Shown here: positions 8,041 to 16,062 of the stretch, piece after piece | Layout of the letters: the number at the start of each line of letters is the position of its first letter | How positions within the stretch are numbered: the first letter of the stretch is position 1 | NCBI GenBank assembly: GCA_025774845.1 | Contig: JALGZP010000010.1 | Span: 1-46,091, forward strand | Reading direction: 5' to 3' | DNA length: 46,091 nucleotides | Origin: a bacterium | Lineage (GTDB): Bacteria; Arandabacterota; Arandabacteria; Arandabacterales; Arandabacteraceae | Made by a program: the position numbers and the translations under genes | The notes under the pieces: generated by a model | The model's input: only the letters and a program-made list of their open reading frames with translations | What the model was told of the DNA's origin: nothing | Database searches by the model: none

Positions 8041-9147
8041 TTAATTGACGCAGGACTTGTCCCTGGTCTTTTGATTGCTCGCGGACCTTCCCCTGGACAG
8101 CATCTGTTCCAGCTCGGCCATGTCGGTGCTTCTGCCCAGCGCTTCTTCCAGGGAAATCTGTCTGGTCACATAGAGCCTGTACAGTGCCTGGTTCATCGTC
8201 TGCATGCCGTACTTCTGTCCTGCTTGCATCAGTGAGTAGATCTGGTGGACCTTCTTCTCCCGGATCAGTGCGTTTATCGCCGGAGTGCATACAAGAACCT
8301 CTGATGCAAGGACCCTGCCTCTGTCACCGAGCCTCGGTAGAAGCTGCTGCGTTATCACACCCGTAAGGACGAACGCCAGCTGGGCAAGTACCTGCCCCTG
8401 CTGATGCTCGGGAAAGACGTCAACGATTCTGTTGATGCTCTCATAGGTGGAGTTGGTATGCAGGGTTGCAAGCGTCAGATGCCCGGTCTCGGCAATTGTG
8501 AGCGCTGCTGCGATCGTCTCCAGGTCTCTCATCTCACCTATGAGGATCACATCGGGATCCTGTCTGAGGACGTACTTCAGAGCATTGGGAAAGGTATGAG
8601 TGTCCGCTCTTACCTCTCGTTGATTTACAATCGAATTCTTGTGCTGATGTATGTACTCGATCGGATCCTCGATGGTGATGATATGACAGCTCCGCTCCGC
8701 GTTCACCTTGTTGATCATCGAGGCGAGCGTGGTGGACTTCCCGCATCCCGTCGGACCCGTCACCAGTATCAGACCCTTCTGCTTTTTGGAGAAGTCGTTG
8801 ACTACGGGCGGAAGCCCGAGCTCCTCAAAGCTCAGGATCTCGTAGGGAATCTGCCTGAATGCCGCCGTGGTCACGCCTCTCTGGTAAAAGACGTTCGCTC
8901 TGAACCGGCTCAAGCCCTTGATCCCGAATGAAAAATCGAGTTCCAGGTCAATCTCAAAACGCTTTCGCTGTTCGTCATTAAGGATGCTGTAGACGATCTG
9001 CTTCGTCACCTCGGGTGTGAGATGCTCCGTGTCTGCCGATATAAGCTGACCATCCACCCTGAACTGGGGAGGCAGTCCCGCAGTGATATGCAGATCGGAA
9101 GCCCTCATCTTGACCATCTGTTCCAGCAATTCGCGTAGCACTATCAT
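8041..9147 (-). CDS. pilT: Pilus retraction ATPase PilT
   Basis: The 368-residue product has the PilT layout: an N-terminal A-S-D-L-H-I-T segment, Walker A G-P-T-G-C-G-K-S-T at about 131-139, an Asp box (I-E-D-P-I-E-Y), Walker B (G-E-M-R-D-L-E-T-I) and a His box (T-L-H-T-N-S). The retraction-specific A-I-R-N-L-I-R-E motif appears as A-I-N-A-L-I-R-E. A GGAGGAAG ribosome site precedes the ATG. It lies between pilB and pilC, so extension and retraction motors are co-transcribed with the platform. It should power pilus retraction, twitching motility and possibly DNA uptake. Confidence 0.96.
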   Translation of the reverse strand: MIVLRELLEQMVKMRASDLHITAGLPPQFRVDGQLISADTEHLTPEVTKQIVYSILNDEQRKRFEIDLELDFSFGIKGLSRFRANVFYQRGVTTAAFRQIPYEILSFEELGLPPVVNDFSKKQKGLILVTGPTGCGKSTTLASMINKVNAERSCHIITIEDPIEYIHQHKNSIVNQREVRADTHTFPNALKYVLRQDPDVILIGEMRDLETIAAALTIAETGHLTLATLHTNSTYESINRIVDVFPEHQQGQVLAQLAFVLTGVITQQLLPRLGDRGRVLASEVLVCTPAINALIREKKVHQIYSLMQAGQKYGMQTMNQALYRLYVTRQISLEEALGRSTDMAELEQMLSRGRSASNQKTRDKSCVN

Positions 9148-9165
9148 CTCATCTTCCTCCGGTCC

Positions 9166-10860
9166 TTATGTGTCGCTCGCGGTCTCTCTCAGCACTTCCT
9201 CAATCGTTGTGAGGCCGGCCTTGAGTTTGAGAATTGCATCCTGGCGTAACGTAAGCATCCCTTCGTCCACCGCCTGTTTCTTGAGCTGGTCTGTAGGGGC
9301 CCTGTCGAGAATCATCGTCCTTATGGCCGGGCTTATCGGCATTACTTCGTACACACCCTGCCGGCCGGCATAACCCGTGTTGCTGCACTTTGAGCACCCG
9401 CGTCCCTTGTAGAACCTGATACCCTTGGCCTCCGACGGCTCGATTCCAAGCTCTCTAAGGGCCTCCGGATGAGCCTCAATCTCGGACTTGCACTGGGAAC
9501 ACACCTTCCTGAGGAGCCTCTGGGCCACCACCAGATTGAGTGAAGCTGCGACAAGAAACGGCTCGATTCCCATGTCGACCAGCCTGTCCATTGTGCTCGG
9601 TGCGTCGTTTGTGTGTACGGTCGAAAGAACAAGGTGCCCCGTGAGAGCTGCCTTAACACCGATTGAGCCCGTGTCCGAATCGCGGATCTCGCCGACCATG
9701 ATCACATTGGGATCCTGGCGGAGGAACGCCCGCAGCGACTTCGCGAACGTGAGCCCTATCTCCTCGTGGATCTGGACCTGGTTTATGCCGTCTATGTTGT
9801 ACTCTACCGGATCCTCCGAGGTCATTATGTTGACGTCGGACCGGTTGATTCTGTTAAGAGCCGAATAAAGCGTGGTTGTCTTTCCGCTACCGGTCGGCCC
9901 CGTTACAAGCACCATACCGTAGGGAGCGTCGATGGCCTTTTTGAGATTGCCGAGAGCGTTGTCCTCCATACCGAATTGAGCCAGGTCAAGGGCCAGGTTG
10001 CCCTTGTCCAGGATTCTCATAACGATCTTTTCACCGAAAATCGTCGGAAGCGAGGACACTCTGAGATCGACTGTCTTGTTGTCCACTCTGATCTTGATTC
10101 TGCCATCCTGAGGGAGCCGTCTCTCAGCTATATCGAGGTCGGACATCACCTTGATTCTTGATACGATCGCTGACTTCATCCTTGCCGGCTGCTTGATTAC
10201 TTCATGGAGGGTTCCATCGATTCTGAAGCGCACCCGGAAGATCTTTTCGGCAGGCTCGATGTGTATGTCACTTGCCCGTTTCCGGACGGCATCCGCTATC
10301 ATGGAGTTCACAAATCTTATGACCGGAGCCTGCTCAGCCTCGTCCAGACCCTCATCGTCCTCATCGCCGTCTTCAAGTACCTCAACGTCCTCGTCGTCAA
10401 GACCCTTGGCCATATCCTCAAGATCGTCCTGGGCCATGTAGTACTGCTCTATGGCGGCGGCCAGCGAGATCTCGGTGGCCACCATGGGTTTGATCTCAAG
10501 ACCGGTTATGAACTTGAGGTCATTTATCGCACACATATCGGTCGGGTCGGCCATCGCCAGGGCGAGTGTTCTCCCGTGCTTCTGAACCGGTACAACCGTA
10601 AACTTCGATGCTGCCTCTTCGGGTATTAGCTTTAAAACCGCCTGTGGGATCTCAATATTGAGGGGGTTGACGGCCTCGACGGAGTATATGTGGGCAAGAA
10701 ACTCCAGCACCCTCTCTTCCGACATAAGGCCCAGCTTCACCAGTGCTCTCTGAAGTGAGATGCTGGCGTTCTCGGCCTCACGCATGACGGCGGAAATCTC
10801 GTCATCCTTGAGAAGACCAAGGGCGGTCAGTTTCTCTAAAATGTCGGTCTTGAGTGCCAT
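9166..10860 (-). CDS. pilB: Pilus extension ATPase PilB
   Basis: I chose the ATG at 10860 (564 residues); a TTG at 10869 is possible. The order is an MshEN-type N-terminal domain (about 20-140), a very acidic linker (about 155-178), then the ATPase core. The core carries Walker A G-P-T-G-S-G-K-T (about 321-328), an Asp box with S-E-D-P-V-E-Y, Walker B G-E-I-R-D-S-D and His box S-T-V-H-T-N-D. A zinc-binding four-cysteine module (C-x2-C and C-x2-C) lies near the end. It should drive pilin polymerisation. It is the first gene of the pil operon and sits behind its own sigma-54 promoter. No strong Shine-Dalgarno sequence is visible. Confidence 0.95.
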   Translation of the reverse strand: MALKTDILEKLTALGLLKDDEISAVMREAENASISLQRALVKLGLMSEERVLEFLAHIYSVEAVNPLNIEIPQAVLKLIPEEAASKFTVVPVQKHGRTLALAMADPTDMCAINDLKFITGLEIKPMVATEISLAAAIEQYYMAQDDLEDMAKGLDDEDVEVLEDGDEDDEGLDEAEQAPVIRFVNSMIADAVRKRASDIHIEPAEKIFRVRFRIDGTLHEVIKQPARMKSAIVSRIKVMSDLDIAERRLPQDGRIKIRVDNKTVDLRVSSLPTIFGEKIVMRILDKGNLALDLAQFGMEDNALGNLKKAIDAPYGMVLVTGPTGSGKTTTLYSALNRINRSDVNIMTSEDPVEYNIDGINQVQIHEEIGLTFAKSLRAFLRQDPNVIMVGEIRDSDTGSIGVKAALTGHLVLSTVHTNDAPSTMDRLVDMGIEPFLVAASLNLVVAQRLLRKVCSQCKSEIEAHPEALRELGIEPSEAKGIRFYKGRGCSKCSNTGYAGRQGVYEVMPISPAIRTMILDRAPTDQLKKQAVDEGMLTLRQDAILKLKAGLTTIEEVLRETASDT

Positions 10861-10914
10861 GTTAGCCAACCAATCTACAACTGTTCCAATGTAAGAACCC
10901 GAGCACCGCTATAG

Positions 10915-10930
10915 TGCAATACATGTACCA
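10915..10930 (-). promoter_or_regulatory. Sigma-54 promoter of the pilB operon
   Basis: On the minus strand the site reads TGGTACATGTATTGCA. GG and GC are separated by ten bases and all consensus positions match. The start point should be near 10904, giving a leader of about 44 bases, much like that of the pilin gene. Both sites are followed by CTATA-type sequence. The rest of the 206-base gap between pilB and comEA holds the candidate activator sites listed next. Confidence 0.85.
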
Positions 10931-11024
10931 GTCCCCGGTGTGCAAAACCTTGCCTCTAACCGGTATGGATTCTACAAAATGCCCAAAGAGACTAAGAGCA
11001 TTCGCCGGCCGGATACCGCCGACA

Positions 11025-11069
11025 TTGCAATTGCGGATTGCATCATGCAGAACGTGTTGCAGAATGCAA
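11025..11069 (-). promoter_or_regulatory. Cluster of TTGC-N5-GCA(A) sites upstream of pilB
   Basis: One perfect TTGC-N5-GCAA inverted repeat lies at 11057-11069. Near-matches lie at 11031-11043 (ending GCAT) and 11038-11050 (ending GCAG), with a further TTGCAATTGC at 11025-11034. The cluster is about 95-140 bases above the -24 element and starts just after the comEA stop. The perfect site shares CGTTGC-N4-TGCAA with the single site above the pilin gene. It is a plausible set of PilR-binding sites. Confidence 0.48.
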
Positions 11070-11075
11070 CGATCT

Positions 11076-11453
11076 TCATTCACCAGATAAACGGTCACTA
11101 CCTCCTGCACAGATGTACTTCTTAATCACAGCCAGGGTCTTATTACCGATACCTTTGACCTGCACCAGGTCTTCCACCTCTTCAAACGGTCCGTTCCGGT
11201 CGCGCCAGTCGATTATTGCCCCCGCCCTCGTCGGCCCGATGGAAGGAAGTGCCATCAGCTCTTCCCGGGTGGCGGTATTTATGTCCAGATTGATGTACTG
11301 GTGTCGCGACTGATCGCATGAATCTGAAGTCTCCTTCTGGTTTTTCCCTGGGAGAGTGCGTCCCGTCTTCTCCCGCCCCAACATGCCCGTCACGATGCCG
11401 GCTGCTACCGTGATAATCAGGATCGCGCCAGCAAGTTTTTCCCTGTCATTCAC
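11076..11453 (-). CDS. ComEA-like helix-hairpin-helix DNA-binding protein
   Basis: This 125-residue protein has an N-terminal hydrophobic anchor (about 7-25), a polar linker, and a C-terminal double helix-hairpin-helix domain. The domain begins I-N-L-D-I-N-T-A-T and carries two G-I/V-G hairpins (S-I-G-P-T-R-A and K-G-I-G-N-K). This is the ComEA arrangement, in which a membrane-tethered protein binds incoming double-stranded DNA in the periplasm during transformation. The GTG start at 11453 is preceded by GGTGGGG. It lies directly above the pil operon, consistent with pilus-linked DNA uptake, but ComEC is not in this window. A secreted HhH protein of other function cannot be excluded. Confidence 0.8.
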   Translation of the reverse strand: MNDREKLAGAILIITVAAGIVTGMLGREKTGRTLPGKNQKETSDSCDQSRHQYINLDINTATREELMALPSIGPTRAGAIIDWRDRNGPFEEVEDLVQVKGIGNKTLAVIKKYICAGGSDRLSGE

Positions 11454-11552
11454 CGACCAAACCCCACCATTTTCCTTATCGTCACCTGCTACGCTATGGT
11501 TTACGTTTTGTTGAAAAAAAGAGAGAATTCCTACGGGGCTTGAAACAGAAGC

Positions 11553-12626
11553 CTACAGAAGATCCGTGAAGCCTTTTTCCTCGATCAGATCCGTGAGGGT
11601 CTTCACCACCTCACCACTACCCCTCTTCATCACCAGAATCGCGTCGTCGGTCTCAACTATTGTAACATCGTCAAGACCTACGGTTGCCACCAGCCGTTTG
11701 TCCGAATAGATGATGCAGTTCCCAGTATCTATGGCCACGTGCTCACCATGCACGGAGTTGCCGGCCTTGTCCTGCTTCATGTATTTCGCAAATGAATCCC
11801 AGCTGCCGACATCATCCCAGCCGAAGTCTGCGGGAACCACACAGGCGATCTTGGTCTTCTCCATTACACCATAGTCAATCGAGATGTTCTCGATATTGGA
11901 GTAGCACTCGGCCAACCGTGCCGGCAGATCGGACGCTGCGAAAGCGCCTTGACACTTCTCGAATTCGCTCTGCATCCCGGGAAGGAACTTCCCGATTTCA
12001 CCAAGGATTGCAGAGGCCTTGAAGACGAACATGCCCGCATTCCACATGTAATCCCCCGCCCGGAGGTATTCCTCAGCCTTCTCAAGAGACGGCTTCTCCA
12101 CGAATGCGCCCACCCTGAAGAACTCCGCGCGTCCAGGATTCTCTACGGGTTCTCCGAGGCGGATGTAACCGAAGCCGGTGGCCGGCCGCCCGGGCTTGAT
12201 ACCCATCGTAAGCAGAGAACCGGTCCTCTCCACAAAGTCCATTCCCGCCGAAAGCACATCTCTGAAGGCCCCAACGTCCTTTATAATGTGATCCGCCGGC
12301 AGGAAGGCAAGCACTGCATCCCCCATTTGCTCCCTGACATAGTTGGATGCAAAGGCGACACATGCAGCCGTGTTCCTTCCCACGGGCTCCGTCAGCACCC
12401 GTACCCCCTTGAAGTCTTCTATCACGCGTGAGGTCGCTTTGGCCTGCAGTTCCTGTGTCACAATCAGGATGTGATCGGGCTCAAACAACGGAGTGATTCT
12501 TTCGAGGGTCGACTCAAGCAGTGACTTACCTTCGAATATCCCTATCAGTTGCTTGGCTCTGGATGCCCGGCTTAGCGGCCAGAATCTCCGTCCCCGGCCC
12601 CCCGACATGATAACCGCAACTCTCAA
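11553..12626 (-). CDS. manC: Mannose-1-phosphate guanylyltransferase
   Basis: The 357-residue enzyme should make GDP-mannose from mannose-1-phosphate and GTP for surface polysaccharides. The nucleotidyltransferase signature is at the N-terminus (G-G-R-G-R-R-F-W-P-L-S), followed by F-L-P-A-D-H at about residue 107, F-V-E-K-P-S near 174 and W-N-A-G-M near 194. It lacks the phosphomannose isomerase domain of bifunctional ManC/AlgA enzymes, and the length fits the monofunctional form. The start is TTG at 12626 with AGGTG seven bases upstream; the next ATG would remove the first beta strand. It follows cvpA with a 72-base gap in which I see no other feature. Confidence 0.93.
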   Translation of the reverse strand: MRVAVIMSGGRGRRFWPLSRASRAKQLIGIFEGKSLLESTLERITPLFEPDHILIVTQELQAKATSRVIEDFKGVRVLTEPVGRNTAACVAFASNYVREQMGDAVLAFLPADHIIKDVGAFRDVLSAGMDFVERTGSLLTMGIKPGRPATGFGYIRLGEPVENPGRAEFFRVGAFVEKPSLEKAEEYLRAGDYMWNAGMFVFKASAILGEIGKFLPGMQSEFEKCQGAFAASDLPARLAECYSNIENISIDYGVMEKTKIACVVPADFGWDDVGSWDSFAKYMKQDKAGNSVHGEHVAIDTGNCIIYSDKRLVATVGLDDVTIVETDDAILVMKRGSGEVVKTLTDLIEEKGFTDLL

Positions 12627-12698
12627 GACACCACACCTAACCCTTCCCCCACATCATGTCGCATCACACTCCTCCATCCGATGTCCATACCTGCGCTT

Positions 12699-13193
12699 CT
12701 AAAGAAACGCACCAGCCGTTTCAGCAGTCTCGGCCGCCTTGGGCAGGAATTCCGCCAGAAGTTTCACGGCAATGAGGAGCTGCCGGGCAAGCACGGACTC
12801 TTCAAGCAACGCAATGTCCCCGCCAAACCGCTGTACGATAGTCAGGATGATCCCGATCGCGAGACCGATCAGGCACGCCCCGACCACCGCGCCGATCATT
12901 CGATCAATAATCCGCAGGTTAGCAACCTTGGCAAGCCCGGAAAGCATCTTGCCCAGTAATCCGATGATTATTGCTACGACAAGGAACGTAAGGACGAACA
13001 CAAACACCTTGCCAGCTGCTGGGTGAGAGAGCTGGCTGGTGACCGACTCGGCTCCCGCTGCCGCCCGACCTCCTATGATCACCCCTATCACCAGCGCAAG
13101 CGCAATCGATATCTCCTGGATAGCACCCTTAAAGACACCGTGCACGAGACCCAGGAACATAAGTGCACCTATTACTACATCCACCAGATTCAA
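12699..13193 (-). CDS. CvpA family membrane protein
   Basis: This 164-residue protein has four predicted transmembrane helices and the CvpA/colicin V production layout. The N-terminus reads N-L-V-D-V-V-I-G and the first loop carries a G-x-x-K-G pattern. CvpA proteins are inner-membrane proteins linked to envelope stress and biofilm formation; the biochemical role is unclear. It starts with TTG at 13193 behind a good ribosome site (GAGGTGA, six bases spacing). A likely sigma-70 promoter lies about 90 bases upstream. Confidence 0.87.
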   Translation of the reverse strand: MNLVDVVIGALMFLGLVHGVFKGAIQEISIALALVIGVIIGGRAAAGAESVTSQLSHPAAGKVFVFVLTFLVVAIIIGLLGKMLSGLAKVANLRIIDRMIGAVVGACLIGLAIGIILTIVQRFGGDIALLEESVLARQLLIAVKLLAEFLPKAAETAETAGAFL

Positions 13194-13283
13194 TTGCTTT
13201 CACCTCGCTTGTGTATTGGCTTGCCGATTGAGTTGACGTACAAGGACAGAAGCCATAAGGAGCATATGCTTCATAGCCTACCG

Positions 13284-13313
13284 AGCCTACACTGGACTTC
13301 TGAATGGTGTCAA
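13284..13313 (-). promoter_or_regulatory. Candidate sigma-70 promoter for cvpA-manC-comEA
   Basis: On the minus strand TTGACA (13313-13308) and TAGGCT (13289-13284) are separated by 18 bases. The -35 box is perfect and the -10 box is weak. It is in the 142-base gap after the TonB-receptor stop codon, which holds nothing else I can identify apart from the palindrome CCGGGCCCGG beside that stop. Confidence 0.5.
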
Positions 13314-13335
13314 GCCAATACTTGCCGGGCCCGGT

Positions 13336-15351
13336 TCAGTCGAGTAACTCCCAGGAAAATCCGATCTCGTAGGACCGCGAGGGCAGAGGAGGCAGCCCCC
13401 ATCCGGAATGGATCTCGTCATCGAAGACGTTGGTGAGTTTCGAGAAGACTCTTGCACGATCGATGGTTACATAGGCAAGTACCAGGGCCGACACGCTACC
13501 CGGTATCGAAGAATCCCTTTGACAGACGCTTTCACCAGTGCACGGTGTGAAACGGTTGCCTGCGCTCACGCTTGAAGTCCAGGTCCCGGCAAATGTGAGC
13601 CCGGCCCCTATGTGCCTCGTGATCTCCCTCCCCGTTCTCAACCTCCACGCAAGCCTTCTGGACGGCCGGTACTCAAGATCATCGCCGTTTTCATCGGTTG
13701 AACTGCGGATCGTGCAGGAAACAAGGCCCTCAATCCACGGGGGAAGTCTGAAATCGATTGAAGCGTCCACTCCTCTGACATCGGCCTCGCGACTGGTGGA
13801 TCTGACGACCCGGCACGCCTCGTCTTCAGTTAAGCCGACCATATCGCTCACACGTGTCCAGTAAAGCGCGATCCGCGTTCCCCATCTGTCCCGGTCTATC
13901 CGGGTACCGATCTCCAGCCCGATGGAGTGCTCCGGGTTAGCCTCAAAACCTGCCTCCTCCCAGTAGAGTTCCTTGAGACTGGGAAACGCAAAGCTCCGGT
14001 TGACTTCCGCAAAGACAGTCTGGCCGTCGCGGGCGAATACCACGGCCGTCAGCGAGGGAGCTACCTCGACGTTGAAATCCGAGTTCTTGACGACTCCTAC
14101 CCGTCCGCTCAATTGCCAGCGTTCCCATGTCATCTCTCTATGTGCGAAAGCCTGTGCATCGTATGAGGACTTGTCGTCTACCGTGCGGCTCGTTAGTTCT
14201 CTCATCTTGAATCCCAGTCCGAACGAGGTGACCGTCGGACTCTCCGACCCGCCTATGATCGTAAGATCGGCACCACCGAGAAGGCCGTCACTCTGTTGCG
14301 AGCCATAGGGGTTGTAGCTGCCTTCAAACGCAGAACGCTGTGTGACCTCAAGCCGGTAAAGGTTGATGTGATAGTTCGTTTCCAGGCCACCCCTGACCGT
14401 AACCGCGACTAGCTCCCGTTTGTCCTTTTGCCTGGCCGGTCCCGTATCGGCAATGTCGGGGCATGAGTCCGGGAGCGCGACATCACCTTCATACCGGAAC
14501 CCCATGATATCAAGCACCCTGTTACCCCCGAGACCGGTAGTGAACTTGCCGAGTATCTTCTCCCCCTCAAACGAGCTGTCATCGACCCAGCCCCCGCACC
14601 GCGCGTTCTCATACACACCCAGCACCCCGAGTCCACCGGCGAGTGATCTCCTGAGAGCCAGATTGATGGACCGACTGCCGAAGCCCCCCCACCACATATC
14701 CACCAGACTCAGCGGGACATCCGTTACGGCGTCGGAGGGTACAATATTCAGCACCCCACTCAATGCACCCGATCCGTGTATCGATGACGCCCCACCTTTG
14801 AGGACCTCAATCCCGGACATCCCTGCAAGGGGCAGCCAGCTAAGATCGAAGACTTCGAGCTGGCGATCGGACACAGGGATTCCATCAAGCAGGTACACGA
14901 CCTCATCGGGTCTGCCAGCCCTCAGACTCAATGACAGGGGTAACCCGTAGGAGCCCCGCGCCATCAAGCCTGCACCTGAATCCAGAAAGAGTGCGTCTCC
15001 TGGTGATACCGACGACAGCTCACGCATATCTTGAGTCCCGATTGCCGTGATGCGTTCTGAGTCCAACATCCCCGGCGCCGGGATTATGCCTGACCGGTCC
15101 GGTCTGACTTGAGGCTGCACTATCTCGACTGAGTCGGACCCGGCCGGTGGCAGCTCCACGGTATGGAGCCCGAGCGAGTCGGATCCGGCCGGTGGCAGCT
15201 CCACTGTATGGAGCCCGAGCGAATCAGGAGCCGGCGGCCCCACTGGATCGCCGGCAGCCAGAGAATCACCCGGAGCACTTTCAGCCCCACGTGCGCCCAC
15301 AAGCAGACACAAACACACGGCCACCGCCGGTACGATGCGTTTTACCCTCAC
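13336..15351 (-). CDS. TonB-dependent outer-membrane receptor (BtuB/CirA-like)
   Basis: The 671-residue product starts with a signal peptide (cleavage near residue 25, A-E-S-A). A Pro/Ser-rich stretch holding a perfect 15-residue tandem duplication follows. The plug domain (about 100-215) contains Y-L-L-D-G-I-P-V and G-I-E-V-L-K-G-G-A-S-S. The remainder is beta-barrel ending in an aromatic-rich strand (Y-E-I-G-F-S-W-E-L-L-D). It would import a scarce ligand across the outer membrane using TonB energy. It overlaps the ECF S component by four bases, which suggests that both carry the same vitamin or cofactor. The ligand is not known; cobalamin is a reasonable guess because BtuB-like receptors use it. 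Confidence 0.88.
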   Translation of the reverse strand: MRVKRIVPAVAVCLCLLVGARGAESAPGDSLAAGDPVGPPAPDSLGLHTVELPPAGSDSLGLHTVELPPAGSDSVEIVQPQVRPDRSGIIPAPGMLDSERITAIGTQDMRELSSVSPGDALFLDSGAGLMARGSYGLPLSLSLRAGRPDEVVYLLDGIPVSDRQLEVFDLSWLPLAGMSGIEVLKGGASSIHGSGALSGVLNIVPSDAVTDVPLSLVDMWWGGFGSRSINLALRRSLAGGLGVLGVYENARCGGWVDDSSFEGEKILGKFTTGLGGNRVLDIMGFRYEGDVALPDSCPDIADTGPARQKDKRELVAVTVRGGLETNYHINLYRLEVTQRSAFEGSYNPYGSQQSDGLLGGADLTIIGGSESPTVTSFGLGFKMRELTSRTVDDKSSYDAQAFAHREMTWERWQLSGRVGVVKNSDFNVEVAPSLTAVVFARDGQTVFAEVNRSFAFPSLKELYWEEAGFEANPEHSIGLEIGTRIDRDRWGTRIALYWTRVSDMVGLTEDEACRVVRSTSREADVRGVDASIDFRLPPWIEGLVSCTIRSSTDENGDDLEYRPSRRLAWRLRTGREITRHIGAGLTFAGTWTSSVSAGNRFTPCTGESVCQRDSSIPGSVSALVLAYVTIDRARVFSKLTNVFDDEIHSGWGLPPLPSRSYEIGFSWELLD
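15133..15222 (-). repeat. 45-bp tandem duplication in the TonB receptor gene
   Basis: Two adjacent 45-base units (15133-15177 and 15178-15222) differ at only two positions, both silent. They encode two identical copies of a 15-residue unit containing S-L-G-L-H-T-V-E-L-P in the N-terminal linker between signal peptide and plug. The high identity points to a recent duplication. Confidence 0.92.
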
Positions 15352-15890
15352 CGGTCTTCGTTCTCCGTTCTCAAACGGTACTTACGCACAATGAAGGTGC
15401 TGACGCCTCCGAAAATCAAGGTGTTGGAAACGATGTGAAGCACCGAAAACGGAAGCCCCGCAGCAATGACGGGTAACGGGTCTCTCCATCTTCCGATGGC
15501 GACGGCAAAACCGTAGTCCGCCGCTATGCTGTACAAGAATGTGAGGAGAGCCCCGAAGGCCATCGCCAGAAGTTCCGCCTTTCCTAGAGCGACGGCCAGG
15601 ATCCGCCAGATGTGGCCCGATGATCCGATCACGGCCATCACGAGGACCTGCGCAGCGAGAACTGCGGGCACAGGGGGACCCAGCGGATTGAATATCGAGA
15701 ACAGCAGCATTGAAAGCCCACCGACTACGGCTCCCGACCGTCCACCGAGCAGGTATCCTGAGAAGAAACTGACCGCGGAGATGGCCTCTACATTGGGGAC
15801 TACGGCAAGGATATAGCCCAAGGCAAGTGCCAGAGCTATGAGAACCGCCATCTTGCTCAAATGACCGACCAAACTGCGCCCCTCCCCCAC
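15348..15890 (-). CDS. ECF transporter S component (vitamin-binding membrane subunit)
   Basis: This 180-residue membrane protein has about five to six hydrophobic helices. Features include V-V-P-N-V-E-A-I in the second helix region, G-Y-L-L-G-G-R-S-G-A, and F-N-P-L-G-P-P, a pattern I associate with ECF substrate-binding proteins. No energising EcfA or EcfT genes are in the window. It is coupled to the TonB receptor, implying a two-membrane uptake route. The start is uncertain: GTG at 15890 (AGGAG only three bases away), a downstream TTG, or the ATG at codon 14. I see no cobalamin or TPP riboswitch signature upstream. Confidence 0.72.
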   Translation of the reverse strand: MGEGRSLVGHLSKMAVLIALALALGYILAVVPNVEAISAVSFFSGYLLGGRSGAVVGGLSMLLFSIFNPLGPPVPAVLAAQVLVMAVIGSSGHIWRILAVALGKAELLAMAFGALLTFLYSIAADYGFAVAIGRWRDPLPVIAAGLPFSVLHIVSNTLIFGGVSTFIVRKYRLRTENEDR

Positions 15891-15947
15891 CTACTCCTAC
15901 CACAATTATCACGGTGACACCATACTAAATTCCAATTGATCAGGGTT

Positions 15948-16039
15948 ACCGAAGGCAAACCGGCGTTCGAATCCCGGCGCAGCCTTTGGGACGCAAGCGA
16001 ATGTATTTTCTGAGCAGGCGGACCGAAGGCAAACCAGCG
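15948..16039. repeat. 74-bp-period repeat with tRNA T-arm-like core
   Basis: Two 18-base copies (15948-15965 and 16022-16039) match at 17 positions and begin 74 bases apart, so this is one unit plus the start of another. Just inside the first copy the plus strand reads CCGG-C-G-TTCGAAT-C-CCGG, like a tRNA T-arm with one extra C. No acceptor, D or anticodon arm can be found upstream, so it is not a working tRNA. The second copy lies in a small hairpin (GACCG and CGGTC). The 172-base gap 15891-16062 holds nothing else I can identify. Confidence 0.7.
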
Positions 16040-16062
16040 GTCAGTGTGAAAAACCGTAGAGG

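Noticed and set aside
9166-10860. Type II secretion rather than type IV pilus
   Set aside because: The presence of PilT retraction ATPase, PilSR and a pilin with its own sigma-54 promoter favours a pilus; no GspD, GspC or minor pseudopilin genes are present.
11514-11553. Terminator after manC
   Set aside because: A five-pair hairpin overlaps the stop codon and a T7 tract lies about 16 bases beyond it, too far for a normal intrinsic terminator.
15960-15992. Intact tRNA gene on the plus strand
   Set aside because: Only a T-arm-like stretch is present, with one extra base. No matching acceptor stem, D-arm or anticodon arm lies upstream.
15891-16062. Cobalamin riboswitch before the ECF/TonB pair
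   Set aside because: No B12-box-like sequence is seen on the minus strand; the gap is filled by the 74-bp repeat.
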